A stretch of 64,000 nt of DNA from Thalassia testudinum (lineage: Eukaryota > Streptophyta > Magnoliopsida > Alismatales > Hydrocharitaceae): contig JAZHRO010000026.1 in the NCBI GenBank assembly GCA_037157565.1, positions 34,276,501 to 34,340,500 on the forward strand. Reading direction: 5' to 3'. The position numbers were made by a program, and so were the translations under genes. Shown in pieces: positions 1-12,700 of this stretch (the first letter of the stretch is position 1; every line of letters begins with the position of its first letter). The notes under the pieces are model-generated. The model saw only the letters and a list, made by a program, of their open reading frames with translations. It made no database searches and was not told the origin of the DNA.

Positions 1-3000
1 AATTATTAAATTAATTAAGTAAATTATTAAGTTAAAATAAAATAAATTAGTAAATAAAGTTATTACTGAGGTAATTTATATTGTATACTTGTATACTATT
101 ATTTCAATTATTTTTAACCTATTTTTAATATATTTATACTATATTATAGTATTTATACCTTAAATATATATATATCTATTAATAATGTATATATAAATGT
201 ACATAAATTAAAATAAATGTTATAAAATAAATTTAAAATGTATAATAAATACTTTATTATATATATTAACTAATTATAAGTCAATTGACTCATTAATTTA
301 TCAATTTGTGTATTAATTAAGTAATTAAACTCTAAATTAACGTGTAGAAATCACTAACTTTAACTAATTTTTATATATAATTAAATAACTTATTTTCATA
401 AATTAACTGTACAATTGAGTAGCCTTATATAAGGGCTTTCCAAATATGTAATTTAATTGGAATTTGTATGTCATTAAGGCACTCAATTCGAGGCCTCAAC
501 TTGGCCTCAACGAATGCTCTACATGTTAATTTGGCCCCAAAACTTGGTTCACATTGTTAACGCATGAGCAGTCGCACCTGTATATAACAAATTGCACCCA
601 ATAGCTGCTTAGTCGTCAGCGTTGGGTGCACAAATAACCCATTACCATTACCCATGAGCATTCTAAGCATATTATCTAAGCATTGAGGGGGCTGGGAGCC
701 CGGTTTGTCTGGGCCCAGTTCATTTGAGCTGAGCCTAGGCCGAAATTATGCACTAAAAATCATCTAATTAAGAACTAGGACTAGGCTTGGTAGTGGTCTG
801 GTCCCACCTGTGAGAGTGTTGTGTATCCCACGAAAAGTCTGATCCACCCATGAAAAACCATAATTTTTGGTAAGTGAAGAGTGAAGTGGGTGAGGAGTGG
901 AAAAGTGGATAAACTAGTGTTGAAAAAAATCTAAGTGTTGAGCCCTCTATGTGAAGTGCCTAAGTGTGTGTGTTGGGTGTGTGTTGAGTAAATTAACTAA
1001 GTGTATGAGTGTGCTTGTATATATATATGTATAGTAATATATATATATATATAAAGAGAAAGAGAGAGTATATATGTATGTAATATTAGTATAGAGTTCT
1101 TTAACGGGCGAGATCAATGTTTTAAAATGTATGCATCGTAGCATAGTTGAAATCGCTTGAAAACAAATAAATTTTATTACTCGAAGTTTTAAGTCCGAGG
1201 TCGAACACAGGGAGCAAATTGGAGTTTAAAAATCAAGAGCACAACTTTTGAGAAATTAAATATAATATGCAATGAAAACTGGAGTTGTAATGCAAAAATG
1301 TAAATGTAGCCACAGAATATCAATGTATAAAGAAAGCACAAAAAATGGATGTCTGATTTTATGAATCGGACATCTTAAACTTAGGGTTGCTATAGTGCTT
1401 CTATTTCTCTTTTTCTGATCTCTGTTCTTCTCTGGCTGCTTCCTGCCTTCTTTCTTTCCTTCTGTTCTCAACCTGTGCCTTTTCTTTCTGCCTTTAACTT
1501 TGGCTTCTTCACTTTCTTCTTCTTCTTCTTCTTTCTCTGGCGGTGCCTCTTTCTTCTACCTTTAGTTCCTTCTCCTTCTCTTTCTCTTTCTTCAGCCCTT
1601 CAGCCTTCAGCTTCTTCCTCTTCAGTTCTTGCCTTCTCCCTTAGCTTCTCTGGCTTCCACCCACTTCTTCCTTGGCTTCTTCTTTCTACTTCCCTGCGAG
1701 AGAGCAAAACCTACCCCTACCTGCCCCCACGATCTTTCTTCTCTTTTTCTCTTAGGCTCCCTCTCCCAGAGCCACTTCTCGGGTAATCGGGTCAGGTGTG
1801 CACGCCTGGGACCCGGCCCACCGGCGTGCAGTAGTGGGCGAGGAGTGTAGGTCGGGTATACGAGACAAGCCAGGTTCACGGGGATCGAGGCACGAACGAG
1901 GTAGTGAGAGGTGAGTGGGACCTCACCCTGTGGTCAAGAGGCGATAAGCCTACTTTAGTTTTTCAATTTATTTCACTGTGCCTGCTCGACAACTTTCGAG
2001 GTGGAACTAAATGTCCCACCTTTCCTCACGTGTGCCCCCAGTAGGAGGCTTACTTGATTGCAGCTACCACTGGGATCTTCAGTGCCAATTGTTTGGTTGG
2101 AGTTATGCGCAAGATGAGTCCACGCAACCTGGGGCGATTCACCTGGAACGGAGAGACCTGGAGGAGCCTTGTAAGCTAGCTGCTTGCTTGCTTCAATGGC
2201 AGCAGGCCTCTGAACTTGTCCACACGAAAATAGCCTCGTAGTTCTGTCAGAAAGCTCAAATAGCTTCACCTAGACACGACGAATGTAGTGCAGGGGTCGA
2301 CGTGGCGTGGGGTGGCCGAAGTGTGTGTGCCTAGGGCACTCTGTGTGCGAGAAAGTGGGTGTGTTTGGGGGGCGTTCTAGGGGAGTGGCATGGTGAGTGG
2401 AATGAGGGTTTAGGATCAGTGAAGTGTTGCAATGTTTATGGGGTGGTTGGCGAGGCGGATGGAGGTGTGGAGCGGCGGGGATGCCTCGCCGGAGGTCTGG
2501 CCAGAGGTAGAGAAGGTGGTGGTGATTGGTGGCGTCGAGAGATATTTTCAAGAAATAAAGAGAGGGAATAGGAAGAGGAGGGAGAGAAATTATTTGACCT
2601 AATCTAAGGATGAAGGAGGTAGGGATGGTGGCCAGCTCGTGTTGCCATCGCCGAAGATGAAGGTCTCCGTAGGTGAGGCGGCGACGATGACAGGGACAAG
2701 GGTAACGTCTGGGCTGGTGTGGCCGACGCGGATGAACGAGAGGAAGGTAACCCAACCACTGGTATTGTGGTTGGGCGACGAGAGAGAGGGGACGAGGCCG
2801 CCGGAGCTTGTGGAGAAGTTGTGGCCGGCGAGGAGAGAAGAAAGTGGGGTGGACCAACCCAATTCCTAGCTGAGGAGGTGCAGAATGAATTAGGGTTTCT
2901 TAAATAGGTCCTGGAGGTTGGGTTTGTGCTTGGAAGCCAAGCTTCCAAGCACTGTAATCTTGCTAGAGATAGAAACTCAGAGAGACCCAAATCTCTCATG

Positions 3001-4523
3001 TGTTCGCATGAGAGATTGGGTAGGAATTAGGGCACATCAATGGGTTCACATTGGAGGAGATTTCTCAGAGAATATCCCTTTTAATTTTGAAGGGGATTCT
3101 CTGAGAGATCAGAGAGTTCTTGCCTTCAAAACTTCGTCGGAGTAGGATTCCCTCTGCTATAATGGTGGAGGGACCTAATTGCAAGGAATATGAGGAGGTT
3201 AGGGGGTTTTTGCAGAGGTTTTCAAAAGATAGGGGTAGAAACGTAATTGGGTTGGACTTGTTTGCAAAGTAGGTCAAGATGAATTCCCCTTAGGTCCAAA
3301 TTTTGGTAAAAACCTAATTTGGACCTAAGGAATCCAATGGTGAAGTTTGATTTTGGGCTTGACCATGTTTGATTGGGAAATTTACGCAAAAACTAATTTA
3401 GGGAAAATATTTGACTGAGACCCCAATTTAGGTCAAAATAGGTTCTAAGGGCCAAATTAAAGGTTCTAAACCCTAGAGAATATTTTTCCATGATTTTTAG
3501 AGGGTTTAGGTAAATTTTATCTTGACCAAAACCTTGTCAAATCAAGTGGGTCTGCTTTAGGGTTACAAGAAGTTATTTATTTCATAGAATTCACATGAAC
3601 CCTTTTCTGTTTGAACCAACCCACTTTTTATCTTATTAAGACCATTTGACCTGTGTCTAGCCCATGAGAAATTCTGTTGTTGTACTGCAATGGTAAAATT
3701 GCAGTTTTACCTCGTGTTTCTTTCTTCTCTCAGAATGGTTATTCATTGAGTTAGGACCTCAAGTTGGTTATGTAGGAGCTTTTGTTCTCTTTTCTAGGTT
3801 AAAATGAGCTAGTCAGGGCTCATGATGGTGTTCCCTTCAAGAGTATATGTATATATAAATGTATAATATATGTATATACTAGGTAAATAAAATAGAGTAG
3901 TATATGTATATAAGCCTTATTTGTAAATGTGTTTAAGGCTTTAGTATCATTTATATTCGTCACTATACATAGCATATATGTCAGTAAAGATAGTTCTTTT
4001 TGCCTTATAGTTTGTACATATGTTTTATAAGGCTACACCGATACTTAGATATGTCACTGTGCATATAGAATATATTACTAAAGGTATTAATATATGTTAG
4101 TATACTTAGTATAGTACATATTAGTTAGTCTTTTTGTGACTACACTTACGCATTGACTAGGATAGTTCTATATACTAACATAGAATAGATTAGGTAGTTT
4201 TTCATGCCTCTCTGATTGTAAATATGTTTAAGGCATTGTAGTTAGCATTGATTGATTCATTTTGTACATAATTAACTCAATTCATTCATTATTTGATTCA
4301 GTGATTCATTTTGTATATATAATTAACATTTTTGGAATAAAAGAGTATTTTGGAACATAGAGAGTGATGTATATCAATAGCTACCTCCCAGTGAACGACT
4401 TGAAATAAACCAGTAAAAATTATGTAAATAAATAAAATGACATGACATCTATTTGCAATACAGCTATACTACAAACAACAACGACATCATTAAATCATAT
4501 TTTTATGCAAACATCATCGATCA
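1..4523 (+). repeat. Partial LTR of Athila-like family D element (D1)
   Basis: This is the 3' part of a long, AT-rich LTR running off the left edge of the window. It ends in TCA at 4523, six bases before an Asp-tRNA primer site, so it is a 5' LTR on the plus strand. Positions 1-420 match 63000-63360, and 100-1110 match the reverse complement of about 12300-11350, both in other family D LTRs. The stretch at 4360-4500, with a run reading as a repeat of 'gatgtatatcaata', recurs at about 37010, 8300 and 63590. A family E solo LTR interrupts it. About 1.8 kb of family D LTR is left once that insertion is removed, against about 4.5 kb in the full copy at 8156-15224. Confidence 0.75.
1098..3839 (-). 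mobile_element. Solo LTR, Athila-like family E (E1)
   Basis: This is a 2.74-kb insertion inside the family D LTR, flanked by a 5-bp duplication AGAGT (1093-1097 and 3840-3844). Read on the minus strand it starts TGAAGGGAACACCATC, matching the TGATGGGAACACCATC start of the second copy at 16169. The other end matches the end of that copy, including the stretch around GTTCGACCTCGG (plus-strand complement at about 1200). The expected terminal CA has become GA. Its GC-rich middle (about 2280-2880) and pyrimidine-rich tract (about 1480-1750) have equivalents in the other copy. Many short open frames on both strands here come from base composition, not coding. No internal domain was found, so it is a solo LTR. 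Confidence 0.8.
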
Positions 4524-4528
4524 ATTTT

Positions 4529-4546
4529 TGGTGTCGTTGCTGAGGA
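4529..4546 (+). other. Primer binding site of element D1 (Asp-tRNA type)
   Basis: TGGTGTCGTTGCTGAGGA follows the LTR end. It is a lightly mutated form of TGGCGCCGTTGCCGGGGA, complementary to the 3' end of plant tRNA-Asp and characteristic of Athila-like gypsy elements. It sets the plus orientation of D1. Confidence 0.75.
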
Positions 4547-4950
4547 CAAAATCCCGACAATAGTGTTCTTATCATGATTGATGGATTGACAATGATCACT
4601 GCAGGAGGAGATGGTGCTGGCTGAAGTACTGTACTATAGTTGGTTTGTAGGACTTCCCCACCTATCATAGTTTAGCTTGGTTATTTCCTTCTTTCCTCGT
4701 CATTTATTTTTGTACTGCCCTCTTCAGGACTTGCACTCTTGTTTCATTATTGATATCTATGGACTACTATTGTGGACTTTGTGGATCAAATTTTATTCTT
4801 AGTCTAGATTATTTCCTTCTTTAAATTTATTGATGTGTGATGATGCTTGCTGTGTATGTTTATTATTTACGCTTATATGTTAGACGACTTAGATCTTGGG
4901 TAAATAATAAGAAATTAGTTTGGATTCCTACTTAGGTGGGGTTGCAGACC
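4547..4950 (+). mobile_element. Start of the D1 internal region
   Basis: This non-coding stretch follows the primer site. It resembles the equivalent region of element D2 after 37197, for example the 'acaaaatcccgacaatagtgttct' region against its counterpart at 37198-37217, and the short purine patch near 4602 against 37475. No gag or pol can be read. The right limit is approximate. Confidence 0.45.
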
Positions 4951-6360
4951 TTAACAAATAGGAGCTAGTGGGATTTTGACTTTTGAGTTAATTAGTAGGG
5001 CACTCATGGGGATGTCAATGGGTCGAAAATGGGTTGGGTTTAATAATATCGATACCCATACCCATTTATAAATCCTTTACCCACACTCTATCCATTTACC
5101 CATCAACTACATAAATCTAAACCCATACTTGTACCTACTTACCCATTGGGTCATCATTAATTTGCTCATCGGGCACCCAGTTCTCTGTGCTGGATTGCAA
5201 GATTTATCTTTGCAAGTGAGCTATGTTTGACACAAAAGATAATTTGTATTATAAGAGATTAAGAAGTTTAGTGGTATTGATCATGTAGAAATAGATAATC
5301 TTGAGTTCATACCAAAATAATAAAGTATTAATTTTCCATCACAATATATACTTATAAATTAAGGCTATCTAGTTGAATGGGTTGTTGGGTGGGAATTTGT
5401 TTTGACATTTTTTGTGTATATTTTATATTGGGGTTTTTGGCTTTAAAATGGGAAGTAATGTACCTATATATACATAGATATCAAATGAATTTTAATTTTT
5501 TCAGATTGAATTTAACAAAAACATATTTGATCCGTTAAGCTATCAAATCTAGAGATATGATTCACATTCAATTCATTTCCTTTGAATCAAATTGAATTGA
5601 ATTACGACAATATCGCAAATGATTCCAATAGTGTGATTTGATTAGTAGCCTAGTGAAAATGGGTTATCATAAAAGGCATAATAACGAGTGTGTAGAACCA
5701 AGGTAGTACACCTCTTTACACAGAAGAGACACACCCTAGGTGGTAGGAAAAGTAAAGGCATAGAGATTTCAAATCGAATTTGTATAGAGAATCTTCTTTT
5801 TGAATGAAAGATGTGTGTGATACCCTTAGAGAACTAAGGAAACTCTTTGGCCCATTCACCTTCAACTGATATTATTAAACATTTCATTGCCCATATTCAC
5901 ACTTCTGCATAATTTTAGCATAGCTAAGTCTATGTTTAGTAGTTCCTCTATGCCATTTGTGTGCAATTACAGTGCATTGCAATTACATTCTTCATTGTAG
6001 TTTTGGTAGTTTCGAGATTTCATCATTGCATTTACATAATTAGTTTGCTTAAACCATGTGTTTTTACACTTAATCAAGTTCCATTCATCACTTTTCACTA
6101 CAAACTCTCTCAAGCATGTGAAGCAACCAAATTGATTTCAAAAACATCAATTGAATAACTCACTTGTTTGTGAGTTCGAAATTTACTCCAACTATATGTT
6201 AGTAATAGAGGAGATGATTTACTTAATCAAGAAGAGGTAGCCTCCAAAGAAAAGGAGATTGCCTTTCCAATTGGCAATTCTCTTTTTGATCTTCCAAGGA
6301 AGGGAATCAAAATAACTATTTTTCACCCTATTAAGAGGTAGGGAAACTAGCACTCTTATT
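4951..6360. other. Unassigned AT-rich stretch with a CCCAT/GGGT repeat patch
   Basis: No gene or known element is recognised. Positions 5005-5185 alternate GGGTCG/GGGTT and ACCCAT/ACCCA words, beginning near 'ggggatgtcaatgggtcg'. This composition is often seen at the ends of small hAT-type plant elements, but no matching second end or 8-bp duplication was found. Positions 5200-6360 hold only short open frames without recognisable content. Confidence 0.3.
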
Positions 6361-7259
6361 TTCCTTGCTCTATCTGTGGAGCGCTCTCCCCTCTCTTCCT
6401 CTCCCATCTTCTCCCCTTCCCTTTTCCCTTCCTCTCCTCTCTTTTCATGGTGCCTTCGCCCCCCTTCTTCTTGGTGGTCATACTCTTTTTCTCCCCTCCT
6501 CAGATGGGAGCCAAGAGGCCCTCACCTATGTCGGGGCCTCCTCGCTGAGGCTCCACGGTGGGATGGGTCCAAGTCTTCGTCTTTCTCTATTATGCTTTTC
6601 TTTCTCCCCTTTAACTTTTTTCGTTGGTTGGGTGCTTGATTTTCTGGTTTCTATGGCGTAGACTTTCCCTCCCCTTCCTCAGGTTGAGGGTGAGCTTTCT
6701 ACGCCTAGTGCTCCTTGTTGGAGCTCTTGGGCAATCGAAGTTTCTCTCCTTTGGTGGTGGTTTTTTCTATTTTTGGTTGTGGTTCTTGGTGTGTTCGTGT
6801 TTCTTGATCTGTTTGTGTTTTCTTGATTGATCAACCCTTGTCGGCTTATGTTTGCCTTCTCGTGGTTGTGCTTATTCTCGAGGTTTCCCTATGTCCCGTC
6901 TCAGGGCTTGTGTTCTCGTGGCTTTCCTCTAGTTTTGGTGTTTTGCTTTATGCTTTTTGTTGCCTTGTCCCTTTGTGTTGCTGTGGTTTGGTGCAGTGGT
7001 TTTTGTCTTACTTTGGTGGCTTATGATGGTTGGGGATGTCACCTAGCCCTCTAGGTTCGGACACATCGTCTCCCCTGGATGGGTCGAGGGTGCCGTCACC
7101 ATAATGGCCTTCCTTTGACTCGGTGGTGACGTGCCCTGAGTCTACCACCCCCTTTCTTTTCTTGAGCTCTTGTTCTCGGTTCACTAGCCAGAGATTAAAA
7201 AGGGGGTACTATGTACCAACTTTTCTCCTTTAGAGGTTTCTAAGATGTGTTGAGGTCTA
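6361..7259 (+). other. Pyrimidine-rich leader and decayed N-terminus upstream of the LINE ORF1 remnant
   Basis: The stretch starts with CT-rich sequence (6375-6450) and continues into TG-rich sequence with several overlapping open frames, none recognisable. Its position directly before a DUF4283-type region suggests the 5' UTR and N-terminal part of the same LINE. The left limit is a guess, since no target duplication could be defined. Confidence 0.3.
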
Positions 7260-8150
7260 TCCTCCTTGGTTGTGGCTTGGTCTTGGGGTTCGAAACCCTC
7301 CCTTCATACTCTTAAGGATTTCTTTTCGTTGAAGGTGAAGATTTCTTTTGGTTTTTCTATCTTATCTTTGGATGCTCGTCACTAGTTGATTTCTTATGAG
7401 ACTTACGCTAATTTTTGTATGATCTATTCTCTTAAATCAGTGGTTTTGGGGAAGGTTCGTATGCAGATCATTCACTGGTCATCTTCTTTTCATATGGACT
7501 CTTTCGTGATGCAAGTAGCGGTTTGGGTGGGATTCCCTAGCCTTAACTTACACCTTTTGCATCCTAATGCCTTGTTGTCACTTGCCTACCAAGTTGGCAA
7601 TCCGATCGTACGGTGTAGGGCTTTTGCCTGAGTTACCCTCGAGTATGTGTTGAGGTGGATCTTCTTGGTTCACTTCCAGATTTAGTTTTGATTATGAATG
7701 GTGATGAGTTAGTTAAGCAAAGAGTAGTTTCTGAGAAGTTTCCGTTATGTTGCTACAAATGTTTGAAGATTGACCATAGTATTTTCTCTTGCTCTGTTGG
7801 CTCCTTTGTAGGTCTAATAGGGAAGGATCTGACATCGATCCACCATTCACATTCTCATGGTGAAACTGTTGCTGATCGGCAGAATGAGTCCCCACATTCC
7901 TTGCTCCCGGAGATGGATAGTGGTCCTCTTCCAAAGGTTCTGGAGGCTACTCCCACCCCTCCTGAGGACCTAAGTAGGGCTAATGATTAGTGTAATCCGA
8001 CTGGTAATAATCTCTCATCTTCTTTTATGGGGGGTTCTTTTCCTTCTGATGGTTTGAAGGCAAGGAGGAAGAAACGTCGGGTCCAAATCCACCGCTGTCA
8101 TCTTAAGACTGATCGTTGTGTCATTGAAAAGGGGAAGGAGATCCTGGTGG
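7260..8150 (+). pseudogene. LINE ORF1-like protein (DUF4283 plus zinc knuckle), 5' part, broken
   Basis: Two frames together give a decayed DUF4283 domain and its following zinc knuckle, as in the ORF1 (Gag-like RNA-binding) proteins of plant L1-type LINEs. The first frame (7386-7631) holds WVGFPSLNLHLLHPNALLSLA, which fits the conserved end of DUF4283. A frameshift leads to the second frame (7655-7990), with VDLLGSLPD-like spacing read as MDLLGSLPDLVLIMNGDE and then CYKCLKIDHSIFSC, a CX2CX4HX4C knuckle. A TAG at 7988 stops it, but the same frame then stays open to 8155, where a family D solo LTR enters. The frame resumes at 15230. No LINE reverse transcriptase was found in the window. The family call comes from motif reading only. 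Confidence 0.6.
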
Positions 8151-8700
8151 ATTATTGACATTCGAAAAAACCGTCTGCATGAAAACAATGTTTTAATGGT
8201 GTCGTTATTGTAGTATAGTGTCATAATGTAAACAAATATCATGTTATTTTATTTATTTAGATAATTTTTACTAGTTTATTCTAAGTCATTCATTGGGAGG
8301 TAGTTATTGATATACATCACTCTCTATATTTCAAAAATATTTATTTACTCCGAAAATGTCAATTTTATTTATAACATTAACCAATGAATCAATTAATAAT
8401 GAATTGATATTAATTATGTACAAAAGAATCAATTAATGTTCACTACAATGCCTTAAACATATTTACAACTAACAGACATCAAAAACTGTTACGAACGTGG
8501 CATCAGACGAACTTTTAAGACGTCTGGGAAGTGGCCCAGACGTCTGGAACCCTTCCCAGATGTCTGGTAATAAATTTTTTTGGCTTACAAGGTTGCGTCT
8601 GCGCGCGTATGCTCGCAGACTGCACCCGCCGCCTTCGTCTTCTTTTCCTCTCTCTACTTGCAGACACACCATCTCCCTCTTTTCTCTCTCCCCTCGCTGC

Positions 8701-8709
8701 CTATATAAG
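8701..8709 (+). promoter_or_regulatory. Probable LTR TATA box (Tekay solo LTR 1)
   Basis: CTATATAAG lies about 215 bp inside the LTR, after three AGACGTCT/AGATGTCT palindromes (8518-8566) and before a CT-rich tract that would suit a transcription start. The position and sequence fit a U3 promoter. The start site is not shown. Confidence 0.5.
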
Positions 8710-9611
8710 CTCTTGCCCTCTCCCTCACCCTCATCTCCTCCGCCCTTCTCTTCTCCTTCTCCCTGCCAGTGCGAGAGCTTGAGTGAATGGGGGAGCGACG
8801 GGCGTGGGGTGTCGCGGAGGGGCTACTACAGCTTGGGCAGCAGGCGGACAGGGCGCAATGCGGCCGTGCGTCGCGGACGGAGAGCGGATCGAGCTCTGGT
8901 TCTGGAAAATTTTCCAGAATCAGACGTCTGGACTTACGTCCAGACGACGCTGAAGACGTCTGTGGGACGGTCCAGACGTCTAACAAGTAAGATATTTTCT
9001 TACCTTCTCCTTTTTCGCGTGTACGGCCTTGCAACCGTCCGCCGCGGTTTTTCTTTGTTTCGTCGTACTGAGAGCAGGAGTGTGGGTGCGCAGGTTCTGC
9101 TCGGGAGGGCGCGAGGGCTCGCCATCCCACGTGAATCAGACGTCTGGCCGCAGTACCAGACGACGGAGAGGTCCTCCAGACGTCCGGGGTGACAATCGGA
9201 CATTTGGAAACTGACTTCAGACGATCCAGCGAGCTTCTGGACGTTTGAAGGACTGCACAGAAGAAGGTATGGCATGATCGACGTTTTAAGACGTCTGGAA
9301 GAAGTTCCAGACGTCTGATTTTGGACAGACTTGTCATTTTTAGCCCGTTTAGGGTTCGTTCGGAGTCCATTTTCTGCGTTTCAAGTTGCGTTCATTCCAG
9401 ATTTATTTCCTCTACCTATTTACAGCAATTGTATACCGTTCTGAGAAAATTCTTGTGTTGATCCTTGTGTTAGGACCCCGTTCCGTTGTGACTCAGGGGG
9501 TTGCGGAGGCACGCAAGATTGCCGACCACGTCCCCAGTACTCTCGATTTCGCAGGTAGAGTGGCCTTGTAAATTATTTAACAAAATTTGTACAATTATGA
9601 AACAATGGATA

Positions 9612-9765
9612 GAGTCTAGGGCATTGCATGAACCCTAGGACTGAGGAATGAGATTGAATGGTAGATCCTAGGGTATTGCATGAATCCTAGGATTGGAAAA
9701 CTAGATTGAATGATAGATCCTAGGGTATGGCATGAATCCTAGGACTGGAAAACTAGTTGAATACA
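9612..9765 (+). repeat. Tandem repeat of about 51 bp in the Tekay LTR (three units)
   Basis: Three degenerate units share 'gatcctagggtatggcatga' and 'atcctaggactggaaaacta' type words. The same array has about four units at 57517-57706, and three more-diverged units in each LTR of the full element (18383-18530 and 26047-26185, opposite orientation). Confidence 0.7.
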
Positions 9766-12700
9766 TACATTACAGTCTTGGAAAAGTGGAAAGGAAATGA
9801 TAACTACCTGTAAATTGGTTAACAGCTGCCTGTTATAAATGGATAATTACGAATGAGAACATGAATTGTATGGACATAAACCTGGAACGGTGGAACCTAA
9901 GTTGGCTGAGTTAAAAGAGCTTGAACCCTACGGGGAATTAGGAGTAGAACTCCTGGAAAGTGAATGGAATAGATTGGGGAAGTGAGCTGGCCCTTGAGTA
10001 CGGAGTACCAAGGAGAGCGACTGTCCCCTTGTTTAGTGCAGAGCGGAGCTAGCCGCCCCAGGGACCCAGGGTTAGGACTGGCCACTTTGTACTGACTTTT
10101 GGCCCTCGTGTACACAGTACCGAGGAGAGCTACTAGTGTAGGGAGAGCACTAGCTACCCCACGGGCCCTGGGGTTCTGCTAGCTCTCCTACACCGACTTG
10201 TTGGGCCCACTGGGCAAACCAGGGTAGTCAGGCGAGGGTGCGCGGACTGTGGAGGGGTTGGACCCCTATTTCTGAGAGGGCTCTGCCCTATACTGGTTCC
10301 GTGCTGTGCTTTGGGTGCACTCGTTAACTGAAACGACTGACCGCGTGCCAGTGAGGGGTAGCTACCCGTGTGCTTATCGCGCGTGCCGTAGTCACCGTTA
10401 CGTCTGTCAGCAACCTTGGGGTGGTTGACTGAGGGTAGGACCACCACGGGGGACTCTCCCAGCCAGGAGAGCACCACGTGTTACTTCTACTTTTCAGAAA
10501 AGACTACAATCAAGATCGTTCCCACGAGGAACATTCGAGATCAAGTGAAGGATCTGAGAAATAAATCAATCGTGAAATAATAGAAAGACGTAAATAAAGA
10601 AAGTAAAAATATAACAGCTACTGTACACTCTACTGCTTCCTTAGCTTTTAGTTGCCACTCTACTCAGCGTTTCGCTGACGTGTTACCCTCGTTACTTTTC
10701 AGGACCAGGTGTTGAGCAGCCAGGGGCAGCGGCTGCAGAGGACGCTAGGTCTAGTAGGGTCCAGTAGAGTTACCTGTAGTACCTTCTGTACTTTTCTTCC
10801 ACTGTAGTGAGTAGTTTTCTTGTTTACCCCTGTACTTCTTTATTGCAAGTTTCATGTTATGTACATATTTGCTGCTCTACTGTTGTGGTGGTGTATACTG
10901 TAGTATTTCCTTTTCTTACTGCTGTATTTTGTTACTGCTAGTTATATTCATGTTGAATGTGGTTCATTTTACTGTTCTTTTGGTTACTTTCTCGTTGGAC
11001 GACTAGGTTTTGGGATTAGTCGAGTTGGTCCGATTCTCGTGTCTCGTAGAGATTCTGGAATCGGGTCGTTACAAAAACAATGTATGATTACTCTATGTTA
11101 GTTATGTACAGCTATCCCAATTAATACTTAAGTATCGATACAAAAATAACTACTACTTTACACTAGACTAAATATGCTAACATATAATATTAACTTTAAT
11201 AACATATACAGTGACATAAATAATTATTACTATAGCATCAGTAAAAGTATGTATAAAACATAAGGCAAAACTATGTTTATTAACATAAGTATCTATCTAC
11301 AGTGACAGATACATTTGTTACTAAAGCCTTCGAGTTTATTTATATATATGAGGCTCAAATAGTATCTTACTATTATATATATATATTACATATATATGCG
11401 TATACATTATATACATATATTTTATTTATATTATACATATTCATATTATATACTTATACTATTTACATACTATACATGTCCATACACACACACACGCAAG
11501 CATACTCACTACTACCCCAACACTTAGTCAATTTGATGAGTTCTCTCATTCTCTTAGCACAACACACTCACTCAAGTTACTACTCAACTAACTAAAAATT
11601 GGTTTCTTTTAATGGGTGGACCTGCCTTTCGTGGGATACACAGCATGCAAGAGGGTGGGACCAGACCACTACTAAGCCGGCCCATAGTTCAATTAGGGTG
11701 CATGTTCATTCAATTCATTTCAGGCCTAATATAGGCCCACATCAGGCCCACTATCGTGCACACGGGCTCCCAACCCACATGCTCAAATATATGCTCAGAT
11801 CAGTGTGCTCAGGGAGAGAGGATACGGGTATGGTGTAATGGGTTCGTCAAGCGTTGACGACTGAGCAACCTTGATGCAGAATTCATTATATGCCGCTAGG
11901 ACACCTCGTAGACTCACGAGGTGGTGCTAGGTTTAGTGCTAAATTGTGCGCTACACAGCATTTCGCTGAAACTGATTTAAGCCGGGAATTGAAATCCCAA
12001 TTGAGGTATGTTCTCCAATTAAATTATATGATTAGAAAGCCCTTACATAGGGCTATATAATTATGTAGTTGATTTACAATAATTACTTATTTAGTTATAC
12101 TTAAAAATTACTTAAATTTAGTGTTGTGTACACGTTAATTTAGATATTAAATCCTTAATTAATGTACAAATTGATAAGTTGATCATTCAATTGACTTTAT
12201 AAATAGTTAATTAAAATATTGAGGTATTTATTATACATTTTTAATTTATTTTATAACATTTATTTTAATTTACATAGATTTAAATACACGTTATAAATAG
12301 ATATACATATCTTTTTGGATTTTTAGGTATTTTTAGGTATCTTTTAGTATTTTTGGATTTTTATGGTGTTTTTATGTTTAATATGGATAGGAGAAGAGAG
12401 AGAGGAGGTGAGGTAAGAGAGAAGGACTCTTTTTGTAATTTTTAAATTTGAATTCTTTTATTAAGTTTTAGAGTGGACTGAACCGTCTACTGGTATATTA
12501 TATCAGTTAGAGGGTTCATATTACTTTGAAACTTTGCACACACCTAAAAATATACCTACATCTACTCAAGACACTTTTTTTATTTTTTTACAATTTTTTA
12601 AACTTTTTTATGATTTTACAAGTTGAAACCAATTAGACCTAATTAGGAATAGGAAAATGGAACCAAAGCCATGAGAGTGAGTTCTGATGGCCGGAAATGA

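Larger units (their letters stand above)
8487..11073 (+). mobile_element. Solo LTR of the Tekay-type gypsy family, copy 1
   Basis: It starts TGTTACGAACG and ends GGTCGTTACA, flanked by AAAAC on both sides (8482-8486 and 11074-11078). It is the reverse-orientation relative of the LTRs at 17031-19687 and 24711-27380. It shares the AGACGTCT palindromes (for example 8518, 8538, 8923, 8971, 9136, 9288, 9309), the CCTAGG-containing tandem repeat at 9612-9765, the stretch around 10000-10500 and the last 300 bp. Length is 2,587 bp. No internal region remains, which fits loss by recombination between two LTRs. Confidence 0.92.

Noticed and set aside
2270..2999. Pro/His-rich frames of 195 and 131 codons on the minus strand
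   Set aside because: Overlapping frames without domains inside a family E solo LTR; composition effect.
5005..5185. A complete hAT-type small element
   Set aside because: Only the GGGT/ACCCA composition is present; no terminal repeats or 8-bp duplication were found.
8497..9370. Frames of 231 codons (plus) and 238 codons (minus) at the start of Tekay solo LTR 1
   Set aside because: They overlap on opposite strands and mostly translate palindromic LTR sequence.
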